A DNA stretch of 64,000 nucleotides, taken from assembly GCA_943846655.1 (NCBI GenBank), contig OX044352.1, positions 1,240,001 to 1,304,000 on the forward strand, written 5' to 3'. Positions within the stretch are counted from its first letter, which is position 1. Each line of letters begins with the position of its first letter. Positions 47,153 through 55,134 of the stretch are shown here, one piece after another. The stretch comes from Porticoccus sp002390525. GTDB lineage: Bacteria > Pseudomonadota > Gammaproteobacteria > Pseudomonadales > Porticoccaceae. The notes beneath the pieces were generated by a model. The model was not told where the DNA came from. It worked only from the letters and a program-made list of their open reading frames with translations, and did no database searches. The translations under genes and the position numbers were made by a program.

Positions 47153-47803
47153 TTAATTCTTATCAAAATCTTTCATGCACATGTCCCTCAATATTTGATT
47201 TGAAACAATTGATTTACCCCTAGATTGATATCCCTGCACAAAAAAATCCAGCATACTTATTAAAATTTTTTTATCCTCTATATATCTAAGTATATGCTTA
47301 AAATTTCGGATTCTTAGTCTTAAAGAGAGCGGCCATGCTAAAAATCTAGTATCAGCAATATCGATAAGACCAATACTATTGTTGGGTGTAAGAATAACAT
47401 TGGAAAAATGAAGTGAACGAAAATAAACCCCATTATCATGAAGGTATCTAAGAAACTCACCGAACTTAAACATCAAAGTGTCCGTAAAATCTAAAGATGG
47501 GGAGTTAAATACACAGCCCTCTAAGGGCCGATAGTGGACCGCTGTTCGACTTATAGAAGGTATACAATAAACGCTGATAACTTCTACAGTGGGCACGCCA
47601 AGCTTCTTTAATCTCAACGCATTCAATGCAAATTTTTTTGAATATGGAAAAAATAAAGAGTAAGAAATCAATCTTTTACGTCTAAATAACTTTAAATAAG
47701 TGCCGTCAGACAGATATAAAACTTTATCACCGAAATAGTCAGCTTCAACAACCTCAGCTTTGTGGCGTTTTATTATATATTCATCTTGGGAAAGTCTTTT
47801 CAT
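47153..47803 (-). CDS. LPS-core-kinase-like protein (WaaY/InaA-related)
   Basis: A 216-residue protein with a kinase-like fold: LKLFRRK as a nucleotide-lysine region near residue 38, and the catalytic-loop block HDNGVYFRSLHFSNVIL followed by GLIDIADTRF. In active Kdo/heptose kinases the loop reads HRDLH; here Ser130 replaces the catalytic Asp, while Asn135 and the metal Asp148 remain. I recall the same FRSLH variant in Pseudomonas 'toluene tolerance' proteins, so it may be a subfamily trait rather than decay. A role in LPS core phosphorylation is inference. It neighbours an FkbM methyltransferase. Confidence 0.65.
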   Translation of the reverse strand: MKRLSQDEYIIKRHKAEVVEADYFGDKVLYLSDGTYLKLFRRKRLISYSLFFPYSKKFALNALRLKKLGVPTVEVISVYCIPSISRTAVHYRPLEGCVFNSPSLDFTDTLMFKFGEFLRYLHDNGVYFRSLHFSNVILTPNNSIGLIDIADTRFLAWPLSLRLRIRNFKHILRYIEDKKILISMLDFFVQGYQSRGKSIVSNQILRDMCMKDFDKN

Positions 47804-48017
47804 TCAATTAAACCGCTATGCCAAGATTCAACAACATTAAGTTGCGTTTTGTTTCCTCATGAGACGCCTGCAGACAAAAAATTGAGGCTCAGTGTAATAA
47901 AGAATCAGCGAAAATTATTAATGTTATTAGTTTTTTCTATCTGTTATTTATCTTTTACCTTCTAGCTTATCTCAAAAAGTCACTTTTCTTAAGTATTAAA
48001 ATTAATCAGTTTAATCT

Positions 48018-48782
48018 TTAAATAATTGAGAGATCATTAGTCGAGAAATTACAATAGTAACCATCCTCACCTATTTTGTTAATTAGAGGGTAGCCTAGAG
48101 ATTCAAGGAAACTAATAATAGGCGTTGGATTATAAGACTCAACCTGTAAAATACATTTGTTGTTACGAAGCATATCTCGCATACCATGCAAAGCCTGAAG
48201 TTCATGTCCCTCAATATCTATTTTAATTGCGATAAAGCTCCCCACTGCTCCTTCGATAATATTGTCTAACCTATCAACATGAATTTTAGTCTCTTTAAAT
48301 TTTCTTTTATTAGATTGAACATTAGTAGAAAAATCAGTAGCCTTAATTCGTGAACGTCCAGTACTATTCCCTGTATTTTCCATAAAAGCGACTTCGCCAC
48401 TTTCGTCACTTAGTCCAATAATTTTGACTTCAACAAAATTATGAAGATTGTTTAGCAATAAGTTTGCGCTCAACTGGCAAACATTAGAAGATACTGGTTC
48501 AAAAGCAATAATCTTTTCAATGGACTTTAGGCTGGAAACATTAAGTGAGTACAACCCAATGTTAGCTCCAACATCAAAGAATATCGTACATCCAGCCCTA
48601 TTGATTAGATTCAAAAAATAATCGAGCTGTTCTTTTTCGTAGCCACCTTCAATAATAATCTTACGATCAACGCTGTTCCTATAGTTTAGGAGATATTTCA
48701 GCCCATTCCTGTCAATGATTCGAAAAACATTACGCCTGAATCCTCCATACCAAAGTCGGTATAGCTTGCTTAGTAATTTCAT
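48018..48782 (-). CDS. FkbM family SAM-dependent methyltransferase
   Basis: A 254-residue protein with the SAM-binding motif FFDVGANIGLYSL (from about residue 68), the acidic ribose-binding turn IIAFEPVSSN, and the family C-terminal block VDRLDNI and IKIDIEGHELQAL. FkbM proteins O-methylate sugars or polyketides; near surface genes a sugar is the likely acceptor. The frame is intact. It is separated from the kinase-like gene by about 214 nt without a clear gene. Confidence 0.85.
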   Translation of the reverse strand: MKLLSKLYRLWYGGFRRNVFRIIDRNGLKYLLNYRNSVDRKIIIEGGYEKEQLDYFLNLINRAGCTIFFDVGANIGLYSLNVSSLKSIEKIIAFEPVSSNVCQLSANLLLNNLHNFVEVKIIGLSDESGEVAFMENTGNSTGRSRIKATDFSTNVQSNKRKFKETKIHVDRLDNIIEGAVGSFIAIKIDIEGHELQALHGMRDMLRNNKCILQVESYNPTPIISFLESLGYPLINKIGEDGYYCNFSTNDLSII

Positions 48783-48847
48783 TGCTTAGAATCCATTTTT
48801 TAATCCTATTCTTTTTTATAATAATAATCCTTAAACTAAAGATTTCC

Positions 48848-48906
48848 TAATTTCAAATTTTAAATGATTGGGCGGGCATGAGAGGTGCCTTCTGGAATGT
48901 GCTAAA
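48848..48906. repeat. Dispersed motif, copy near 48.9 kb
   Basis: TTTCAAAT, then ATGATTGGGCGGGCATGA, then GAATGTGCTAAAGG align with 46930-46995. Shorter related versions with GGCGGGTAC occur at 38311-38352 and 51496-51538. The four sites lie between genes at 38-52 kb. The function is unknown. Confidence 0.45.
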
Positions 48907-48942
48907 GGCTTATTGATAATTATTTAAGCGGGAGGGGAATAA

Positions 48943-48964
48943 GGCTTGAGCATCCACCCAAGCC
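48943..48964 (-). terminator. Possible terminator of the outer-membrane protein gene
   Basis: GGCTTG and CAAGCC form a stem with a 10-nt loop 17 nt after the stop of the OMP gene. An outer pair TTATTGAT (48910) and ATCAATAA (48967) encloses it. The following T run is short (TTATT), so confidence is moderate. Confidence 0.5.
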
Positions 48965-48980
48965 GTATCAATAAGTAAAC

Positions 48981-49760
48981 TTAGAATTGGTAACCAATAC
49001 CTACTTTAATGTTGAATGCATCAGCATCGACTTCCTTTCTTACAGCATAGGAAGAAGGTATATTGTCAATGAAATGACCTGTCACATGCTCATCTTCAAA
49101 TTTGATATAATTTGCTTCTGCGTAGGCATAGAAGGATTTACCAAATAATTGTTTATAGCCTATTCCAGCTGAAAATCCATTCATATCTTCGTCTGATATT
49201 GACACAAACTCTTCGTCTTGGTTGGTTGGAGCTAAGTCTGCAGCAACATAAGCCAGTTTGATGTAAGCTAATTTGTTCTTACTAATAACATATTGTGGTT
49301 TTAGATATATGCTGTACATATCTTCAAGTTCATAAGTATTCCAATCTATTTTTCCATTATCAGTTGTCAATTTCTCAGTGCCCATCTCGATATCATCAAG
49401 ATAATAATCAAATCCTAACCCAACCAGAAATGTATCATTAATAGGAAAATTGTAGCTTAAGCCAAAACCATAAACTCCATCAGTATCATCGGTACTTAAT
49501 GCCAAGTGATGGGTAACTACGCCATCTACTGTGGTTGATTTATCGGAATCAGATTTAGTATTTTGAGTGCCAGCAAACACCTCAAATGCAAATCCATCAA
49601 AATTGTTACTTAATCTAATATTTTGTGGTGCGGCTGTATTAGTTGATACCGCTGTTGAAGAAGCAGCAGGAGTATTTGAGATTTCATAACCTCCGCCTCC
49701 AGCGAAAGCTAAATTTGTAAACAAGACTGAAGCAAAAAAAATATATTTGATGTATTTCAT
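48981..49760 (-). CDS. Outer-membrane beta-barrel protein
   Basis: A 259-residue protein with a signal peptide (to AFA at about residue 20). The mature part has alternating strands such as AYIKLAYVAADLAP and YAYAEANYIKFED, and ends with KVGIGYQF, the terminal aromatic residue typical of barrels recognised by BAM. A Thr/Ser/Ala-rich linker follows the signal peptide. It resembles OmpA/OmpW-like or 'outer membrane protein with beta-barrel domain' families; the ligand is unknown. It is a single gene. Confidence 0.75.
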   Translation of the reverse strand: MKYIKYIFFASVLFTNLAFAGGGGYEISNTPAASSTAVSTNTAAPQNIRLSNNFDGFAFEVFAGTQNTKSDSDKSTTVDGVVTHHLALSTDDTDGVYGFGLSYNFPINDTFLVGLGFDYYLDDIEMGTEKLTTDNGKIDWNTYELEDMYSIYLKPQYVISKNKLAYIKLAYVAADLAPTNQDEEFVSISDEDMNGFSAGIGYKQLFGKSFYAYAEANYIKFEDEHVTGHFIDNIPSSYAVRKEVDADAFNIKVGIGYQF

Positions 49761-50031
49761 TGATTGTATTTCCTAGACGTTAAATTTTTTTCGAATTATA
49801 TATTAATTAAGTCGTGAAATTCAAACATAAAATAACTTATCTATAACAATAAATTGAAGACAATTCTTTCTTCTTTTTTTCGGAATAACTATTAAAAGAA
49901 GAATATATAAATTCAGTTATTTTTTTGGGGAACCTCAGAGACGATATAAAATGTTATCCGTACAGTAATTAGTTATTTAGATTGAATCATAGGCTATGTA
50001 TTTCCTAGGTTTTTTCTATTTTTTATATAGT

Positions 50032-51396
50032 TTATATTATTTTTGATAACCCCAAGCGTTTTTCAACATAATCGACTATTTTGGATGCAATATTCATATT
50101 ATTTACTGTTTCAATGCCCCTGAGACCTGGGGAACTATTGACTTCTAAAACTTTGGGCCCATCTGAGGAGCGCAAAATGTCTACTCCTGCGATACTCAAC
50201 CCCATCGCCCTCACCGCACATTTTGCAATTTTTCTTTCCTCTTGAGTTATTTTGATCTTGGTTGCTGTTCCACCTAAATGTAAATTTGAGCGGAAATCAT
50301 TTTCTGAGGCTGATCGCAACATACTCGCTATGACTTTGTCACCAATTACAAATAATCTGAGATCCGATCCATTTGAATCTTTTACAAAATCTTGAACTAT
50401 GAATGGAGCCTGAAGTTTTTGAAATGCACTTATCACACTTGTAGCTGCTTTTTTTGTTTCCGCTAAAATCACACCTTTACCCTGAGAGCTCTCTAGTAAC
50501 TTAACAACTATTGGAGCGCCAGAAATTAAATTTACAAGACTTTGAGTATCACGAGGTGAATTTGCAAAAGCTGTATCAGGCATAGGTATTCTATTGAGTG
50601 CGAGAACTTGATGAGCTGCTAATTTATCCCGTGAAGTGCCAATAGATGCTGAAGAGTTCAAACAAAAAGTACCCATTGCCTCAAATTGTCTTACTACTGC
50701 CATCCCGTATCTAGTTATAGAATGACCGATACGTGGTATAATAACATCATAATGCGGTAAAATTTTCCCATCGTAATGGACCTCAGGATTATCTGATTCA
50801 ATATTTAAATAACATCTTTTTGTATTTAAAATTTCACAAAAATGACCGTTTTTTTCAGCGGCTTGGATGATTTGTAAATTAGAGTAATTGCTAGGTTCGA
50901 GACTTAATATTCCAATTCTTAGGGCTCTTCTATAGGTATAGTTTTTAGTTTTTTTATATAAATCAAAACTTAAAAGTGTTTGCAAAAAACTTTTATCAGC
51001 TGAAATTTTAAAACCATCAAGAGCACTCCTGCCTATGATCATCTTATATTTCATATTTTCTCTATTAGTGAGAGTAATGGGTATTTTTTTCTTCACGGAG
51101 CCAATTAAAATCTCCGTTTCTATAACATATCTAAGTTCTGAGATTCCATTTGAAGATGTTATGTTTTTTTGATCTATTATTTTTGCAGAGCAAAAGACAG
51201 AAAATCTTTCATTTGTATTAATCGGGTTAATCCCGAACCTAACCATTTGATTGTTTTCTTTTCCAAAAATTTGAATATTGAAAGCGTGAAGAGCTGATGT
51301 ATCAGCACCTGTGTCTGTTTTAGCTATCAATGCAGGAAGATTTAGCTCAGGTAAACTAACCCACTCCTCCCAGCCTACAAAGTTATTGTTTTTCAT
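50032..51396 (-). CDS. rimK: Fused RimB-like protease and RimK-like glutamate ligase
   Basis: A 454-residue two-domain protein. Residues ~5-145 match the retropepsin-like RimB (Zn_protease) family with the active-site block AKTDTGADTSALHA (Asp28). Residues ~158-454 are an ATP-grasp ligase of the RimK family (LRIGILSLEPSNYSN at its start, PIVVKLLESSQGKGV, RLFVIGDKVIASM, KVLEVNSSPG). RimK adds glutamates to the C-terminus of ribosomal protein S6 and RimB trims them. In Pseudomonas they are separate genes, so one chain coupling both opposing activities is notable. The region before it (49761-50031) has no gene. Confidence 0.85.
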   Translation of the reverse strand: MKNNNFVGWEEWVSLPELNLPALIAKTDTGADTSALHAFNIQIFGKENNQMVRFGINPINTNERFSVFCSAKIIDQKNITSSNGISELRYVIETEILIGSVKKKIPITLTNRENMKYKMIIGRSALDGFKISADKSFLQTLLSFDLYKKTKNYTYRRALRIGILSLEPSNYSNLQIIQAAEKNGHFCEILNTKRCYLNIESDNPEVHYDGKILPHYDVIIPRIGHSITRYGMAVVRQFEAMGTFCLNSSASIGTSRDKLAAHQVLALNRIPMPDTAFANSPRDTQSLVNLISGAPIVVKLLESSQGKGVILAETKKAATSVISAFQKLQAPFIVQDFVKDSNGSDLRLFVIGDKVIASMLRSASENDFRSNLHLGGTATKIKITQEERKIAKCAVRAMGLSIAGVDILRSSDGPKVLEVNSSPGLRGIETVNNMNIASKIVDYVEKRLGLSKII

Positions 51397-51768
51397 AATT
51401 GGGATTAAATAGCATATTTTATTAATTGCAATAATTTATTTTGCATCTTTTAACTAATACTAATTTGTCGCTGACTTATTCAAAGCTATTTATATAAAGG
51501 ATTTTTCAATTTCAGCTATTTTGCATGGAGGCGGGTACATTATTGGCCTATAAATGAAGCCGAATGGGTTATACTTGCAGATGATAAAAAATTGAATATA
51601 TCTCTGATCTATCCTGAACTAGAAGCTTTACATCCATAAATTATTTAGGGTTCAAGTAAAATAATAAATAGCATTCAAGTCTAATTTGGATTGAAGAGCA
51701 GTTCTAAAAAGGCTAATTTATGAGAGTATCTGTTGACTTACTTAAAAGGATATCTTGGAGAAGATTAT
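51397..51768. other. Largely gene-free stretch with a start-less reading frame
   Basis: About 370 nt. A plus-strand frame of roughly 50 codons ends at 51638 and reads ...RRVHYWPINEAEWVILADD..., with no in-frame ATG, GTG or TTG; it could be the tail of a lost gene. It overlaps a copy of the GGCGGGTAC motif (51496-51538). Nothing else is recognised. Confidence 0.35.
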
Positions 51769-51864
51769 ATGGGCATGAAGAAAAAGATAGTACTTTGGTT
51801 ATTTATTTTTACGATATCAATTCCGCTCTGGTGGTCTACGGACTGGACGTATAATCCTTTTTAA
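51769..51864 (+). CDS. Possible 31-residue membrane peptide
   Basis: The ATG at 51769, with GGAG 8 nt upstream, opens a peptide with three lysines, one hydrophobic helix (IVLWLFIFTISIPLWW) and a short polar end. A 44-codon frame from an ATG at 51720 overlaps it in another register and is less protein-like. Such tiny single-span proteins are common but cannot be proven from sequence. Confidence 0.35.
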   Translation: MGMKKKIVLWLFIFTISIPLWWSTDWTYNPF

Positions 51865-51885
51865 TTATTCTTACACCAACCAAAT

Positions 51886-52065
51886 TCAGCTTTTCTTGCT
51901 TTTCCAAGTTCCACCATATTGATACGTTTCTTCATATCTTGATTTAATGTCGGTCAGACATTTCCTGCAATGAAATGCCCAATCTTTCAAGCCATGGTAT
52001 CGACAACGATACAGCACTTCTTTTTCATCTTTGCAGATAGAGCAATCTTTGGTTCTAACTCTCAT
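51886..52065 (-). CDS. Small zinc-ribbon-like protein (59 aa)
   Basis: A 59-residue protein on the minus strand with Cys8-x2-Cys11 (CSIC) and Cys33-x2-Cys36 (CRKC), plus Cys21, in a short basic protein. The block LYRCRYHGLKDWAFHCRKC and the end YQYGGTWKSKK look conserved; I recall similar uncharacterised small proteins in other aquatic bacteria. It probably binds zinc. A 29-codon frame (52062-52151) overlaps its start as ATGA and may be a leader. Function unknown. Confidence 0.6.
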   Translation of the reverse strand: MRVRTKDCSICKDEKEVLYRCRYHGLKDWAFHCRKCLTDIKSRYEETYQYGGTWKSKKS

Positions 52066-52151
52066 AGAGATACACCATAACTCATGCTCTCTAAGTGTTC
52101 TTTTACTATTTTCTCACCTCCTAATCCTTGCCGAACAGTATTCATACTCAT
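52062..52151 (-). CDS. Possible 29-residue leader peptide of the zinc-ribbon gene
   Basis: A 29-codon frame starts at 52151 and ends in TGA overlapping the next ATG (ATGA). The overlap suggests translational coupling, and the frame contains a strong GGAGGTGAG sequence internally. It has no clear ribosome-binding site of its own. It may be chance. Confidence 0.2.
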   Translation of the reverse strand: MSMNTVRQGLGGEKIVKEHLESMSYGVSL

Positions 52152-52186
52152 AATTAAAGTGTGTTTCAGTTTGACTTTTCTATATA

Positions 52187-52551
52187 TTAATCTACACCTA
52201 TAACAACCTTATAATTATCTTTACAAAAATTAGAACGAACAGTGTGAAAATCCTTACTTTCTTCTTCATTGATAGGTTTTAGGCGTGAACTTTGAATGCC
52301 TATCCTATCTCCACCTGAGTTGTACATGGTGATATTTATTAACTTATTCTTTAATGGGTAATTGTTTAAATTCACCAACCTACCACTATAATTGCCAGAA
52401 TATTAACAATAAAGATCTTTTACAACTAAGCCTGGTATATTTGTGTTGTGTATTTTTTGCCATGGGCATTCTTGTTATATGTTTTGGCATTAGCATTAGC
52501 CACAAAGAATAATGTGCTAAAGATTAGTAGGAGTGATATTAATGGTTTCAT
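52187..52551 (-). pseudogene. Broken exported protein: signal peptide plus a C-terminal domain remnant
   Basis: On the minus strand an ATG at 52551 starts a clear signal peptide (hydrophobic LISLLLIFSTLFFVANANA) and then stops after 41 codons at 52426. About 48 nt later, after a further stop, a frame without ATG (52378-52187) encodes VNLNNYPLKNKLINITMYNS, then GGDRIGIQSSRL and FHTVRSNF. This resembles a small Ig-like FxLYD-type domain. Together they look like one ~110-residue exported protein split by stop and frameshift. The 63-codon part alone could be an independent gene starting with TTG. Confidence 0.45.
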
Positions 52552-52623
52552 TTCCTAATTAATCCTTTTTTTGTGCATTACTCTAGAGATTGTCAGTCAT
52601 CACAAGCATTTCTATATTTATCG

Positions 52624-52764
52624 TTAGTCTCTCCTATTTGCAGACCAAACAATAAAAATACCAATTAAAATAAGAGTACCTAAAACTTCTAAAGCATAAC
52701 CACTTACACCAAGAAGGTAGGCTAGAGTGGCTGCTATAAGACCTAATAGTATACGTATTGTCAT
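52624..52764 (-). CDS. Small two-span membrane protein (46 aa)
   Basis: From the ATG at 52764 a 46-codon frame encodes two hydrophobic segments (ILLGLIAATLAYLLG and LEVLGTLILIGIFIVW) and a polar end NRRD. GGTGAG lies 8 nt before the ATG, a good ribosome-binding site. It is the first of a run of minus-strand small frames at 51.9-52.8 kb. No family is recognised. Confidence 0.5.
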   Translation of the reverse strand: MTIRILLGLIAATLAYLLGVSGYALEVLGTLILIGIFIVWSANRRD

Positions 52765-53280
52765 TTCTTTAACTCACCGTTTAGTTTTTCTTTTCATATA
52801 ATCCTTATTCTTTATAACAATCAAACCAAAATTTAGATTCTAATAATGACTACAAAGAACCATATTGCCATTCTCTTTGCATACAGTTGGCTATTTATTT
52901 TGTTAGCGCCAGGAATCTTTAATGTTAACTCATAAATCCGAAGTATATTAAATGGAGCTACGACAGTTATTATTAGTATCTAAAATTTAAGAGCTATGCA
53001 TAGCTTTCGATAAAGCGTATAGTAGTTTTGCTTCAAGTTGTATATTGAGCTTATTGGCCAATCGCTGCTATCCTCCTTATTTTATTCTACTAGTCAGTAG
53101 ACAACAAACAGTTGTTCATATTTATTTTACATAAGAAAACAGAAAGCTCACATTCTTTGCTTGTTGGTTAAGACGCAAAGTCCTTTTTTCCAGATTCTTT
53201 CCTTCAAAATTAATAAGATGAGTAGTTAGTTTGTTTTGATGCCCATAACTACCAAAAATGAACAATTTAAGCATAGGATC
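52765..53280. other. Mostly non-coding stretch before the CDP-alcohol transferase
   Basis: About 515 nt. A 29-codon hydrophobic frame (52846-52935) and a minus-strand frame over 53122-53319 exist, but neither has a ribosome-binding site, and the latter overlaps the next gene. I see no RNA gene or terminator. Confidence 0.4.
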
Positions 53281-53937
53281 ATGATGGTTACAGTCAATAT
53301 GGAAGCTAGAAATTTTCAACCTTCCATCCTTTTTTATTTAAAAGATCCTGCCAATTTATGCTCGATTGCCGGCTTGCTTTGTTCTTTTTTAGCTATTTAC
53401 TTCAGTATTTTAGGTATTTTTTATGCCGCTTTGATAGGAATGATTTGGGCTGTTGCATTTGACTGGGCAGATGGCATTGTTGCTAAAAGATTAGAGAAGC
53501 GAACAGATCACGATAAGACATATGGAATGCAGCTTGATTCGATTATAGATATCGTAAATTATGGAGTTACTCCTGGGATTTTGCTACTGAGTTATGCGAA
53601 ATTTGATCCATTATTTTTGCCCGGCGCTTTTTTAATGCTTGTTGCTAGCGCTTTGCGTCTAAGTTATTTTAATACCTACGGACTTTCCGGTGGAAGCAAG
53701 TACACTGGATTGGCTCTCGACTGCAACAGTATCTTTATTGTTTTTATATTTCTTTTTGAGGGATTTTTTTCTGAAAGCATATTTTCTATTATTTTTTATA
53801 GCATGTGTATAAGTCTTAGTTTTTTGAATGTATCCACACTAAAAACCCCCAAACTTTCAGGCAAATCACTAAATATTTTTATCCTCTCTATTTACACAAT
53901 TGGCATTACATATTTTTACTGCCAAAAAATTTTTTAG
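53281..53937 (+). CDS. CDP-alcohol phosphatidyltransferase family membrane protein
   Basis: I start at the ATG pair at 53281-53286, just after AGGA; the frame is open to 53236. The ~218-residue product has six membrane segments and the CDP-alcohol motif DWADGIVAKR, then GMQLDSIID, which supplies the aspartates binding two metals. Spacing between AKR and the later G is longer than the classic motif. The family joins CDP-activated alcohols to a lipid or polyol phosphate. A cytidylyltransferase gene follows at 60 nt, which could make its CDP substrate. It resembles PssA-type enzymes, but the substrate cannot be told. Confidence 0.78.
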   Translation: MMVTVNMEARNFQPSILFYLKDPANLCSIAGLLCSFLAIYFSILGIFYAALIGMIWAVAFDWADGIVAKRLEKRTDHDKTYGMQLDSIIDIVNYGVTPGILLLSYAKFDPLFLPGAFLMLVASALRLSYFNTYGLSGGSKYTGLALDCNSIFIVFIFLFEGFFSESIFSIIFYSMCISLSFLNVSTLKTPKLSGKSLNIFILSIYTIGITYFYCQKIF

Positions 53938-53996
53938 ATGTTGGGGTTTTCTTCAAAAATGATAACTATCACCTTTAATAAGGAATTAACAAAGTA

Positions 53997-54446
53997 ATGA
54001 TTGTATATACAGTAGGTACTTTTGATTTATTACATGTAGGCCACCTCTCATTGCTTCAATACTGCAAAACATTAGGGGATTTATTGGTTGTTGGCGTTGC
54101 CTCTGATAGCGTCGTTAATTCTTATAAGCCCAATGTGCCTGTTATTCCGCTGGATCAGCGTGTGGAAATGTTAGAAGCTTTGAATTGTGTCGATATTGTC
54201 CGTCCGTATCATGAACTTGAGTACGTATCTGCTTGCCGAGAGCTGAATGTTGATATCTTCGTTATTGGCGAGGATTGGGGGAGTTCTTCCCATAATATTG
54301 AGGTAGAATCTTATTTAAAATCTCAAGATAAAGAGGTTATTCAAATACGTTATAGTCCTAGAACCTCCTCCAGCAAAATAAAACAAAATGTTATCGCTCA
54401 ACCCCACCCCAATAAACCAGCTTACTTAAGAAAATTTGTGGCATAG
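53997..54446 (+). CDS. Cytidylyltransferase (TagD-like nucleotidyltransferase)
   Basis: A 149-residue Rossmann-type nucleotidyltransferase with the HxGH motif in GTFDLLHVGHLSLL (His13, His16) and the C-terminal RTSSSKIK block equivalent to RTEGIST. It resembles glycerol-3-phosphate cytidylyltransferase, with a short C-terminal extension. It would form CDP-glycerol or a related CDP-alcohol from CTP. Adjacency to a CDP-alcohol transferase suggests a two-step pathway to an unusual lipid head group or polyol phosphodiester. That coupling is inference. Confidence 0.8.
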   Translation: MIVYTVGTFDLLHVGHLSLLQYCKTLGDLLVVGVASDSVVNSYKPNVPVIPLDQRVEMLEALNCVDIVRPYHELEYVSACRELNVDIFVIGEDWGSSSHNIEVESYLKSQDKEVIQIRYSPRTSSSKIKQNVIAQPHPNKPAYLRKFVA

Positions 54447-54462
54447 TTTTCTAAAGATTTAT

Positions 54463-54798
54463 TTATTTGCAAGGATACTTCTTAGATATTATCTGCCATA
54501 CAAATTCTTCTGCAGGGATTCGTATTGAAGGAGACTGGGGAGCTTGCTGTATTTTAGACATGACGTATCTTTTGACTTCACCATGAGGTATGTCATTGGG
54601 TACACACCAATTTGGCATTAAACTATAGTATGCTTCTATAGCACCTTCACAATAACCTTTAGCATATCTTGTCTGTTTAGGTTCGCAGGCAGATTGAAGA
54701 AACCAAGTCTGCATGGATATTGGAATTCTGTTTGCTACTAGCACAGGTGATAGAACTAATATCCCTAAGGTTATGAAGACTTTAAGTTTGTCTCGCAT
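54463..54798 (-). CDS. Exported Rap1a/Tai-like protein
   Basis: I start at the ATG at 54798 because AGGAG lies 8 nt upstream; the frame opens at 54822. The 111-residue protein has a signal peptide (VFITLGILVLSPVLVA) and a helical domain with four cysteines in the pattern of Rap1a/Tai immunity proteins (CEPKQTRYAKGYCEGAIEAY, then WCVPNDIPHGEVKRYV, ending KKYPCK). Characterised members neutralise type VI amidase toxins in the periplasm. No toxin or type VI gene is seen nearby, so this may be an orphan member or a housekeeping relative. Confidence 0.6.
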   Translation of the reverse strand: MRDKLKVFITLGILVLSPVLVANRIPISMQTWFLQSACEPKQTRYAKGYCEGAIEAYYSLMPNWCVPNDIPHGEVKRYVMSKIQQAPQSPSIRIPAEEFVWQIISKKYPCK

Positions 54799-54896
54799 CT
54801 CTGTTTCTCCTATAAAATTCATCTTTATAAGTATTTATCTTATTGGTTATAATAATTAAACAAATAGCTTAATGTAACCTCCTTAAGGAACTTGAA

Positions 54897-55091
54897 ATGG
54901 CCACAGAATCAATAGTCAAATTTATAGTTTTATTTCTAAGCTATTCTTTCATATACATATCTGGTCGTAAGAAAATTGAGAGATTAGCAAAAAAACCAGA
55001 TGCTTCAGAGTTCATCAGAAAATATGGTGTTGGATCTTGGTTAATATTTGTATCAGTATTAACTATTGTTGCTAGTGATTACATTATTTAG
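54897..55091 (+). CDS. Small two-span membrane protein (64 aa)
   Basis: The ATG at 54897 is preceded by AAGGA at good spacing. The product has two hydrophobic segments (IVLFLSYSFIYIS and SWLIFVSVLTIVAS) linked by a basic loop with GRKKIERLAKK. It lies between the Rap1a-like gene and the nuclease gene. No family is recognised. Confidence 0.55.
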   Translation: MATESIVKFIVLFLSYSFIYISGRKKIERLAKKPDASEFIRKYGVGSWLIFVSVLTIVASDYII

Positions 55092-55134
55092 TTAGATTAA
55101 TCGATATATACATATCAACGTATTATTCAAGCAT

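Noticed and set aside
47762..47965. 67-codon plus-strand frame between the kinase-like gene and the FkbM gene
   Set aside because: It overlaps the start of the kinase-like gene, lacks a ribosome-binding site and has no family features.
53122..53319. 65-codon minus-strand frame overlapping the CDP-alcohol transferase start
   Set aside because: It would run through the likely start and leader of a clear gene on the other strand, and its product is unremarkable.
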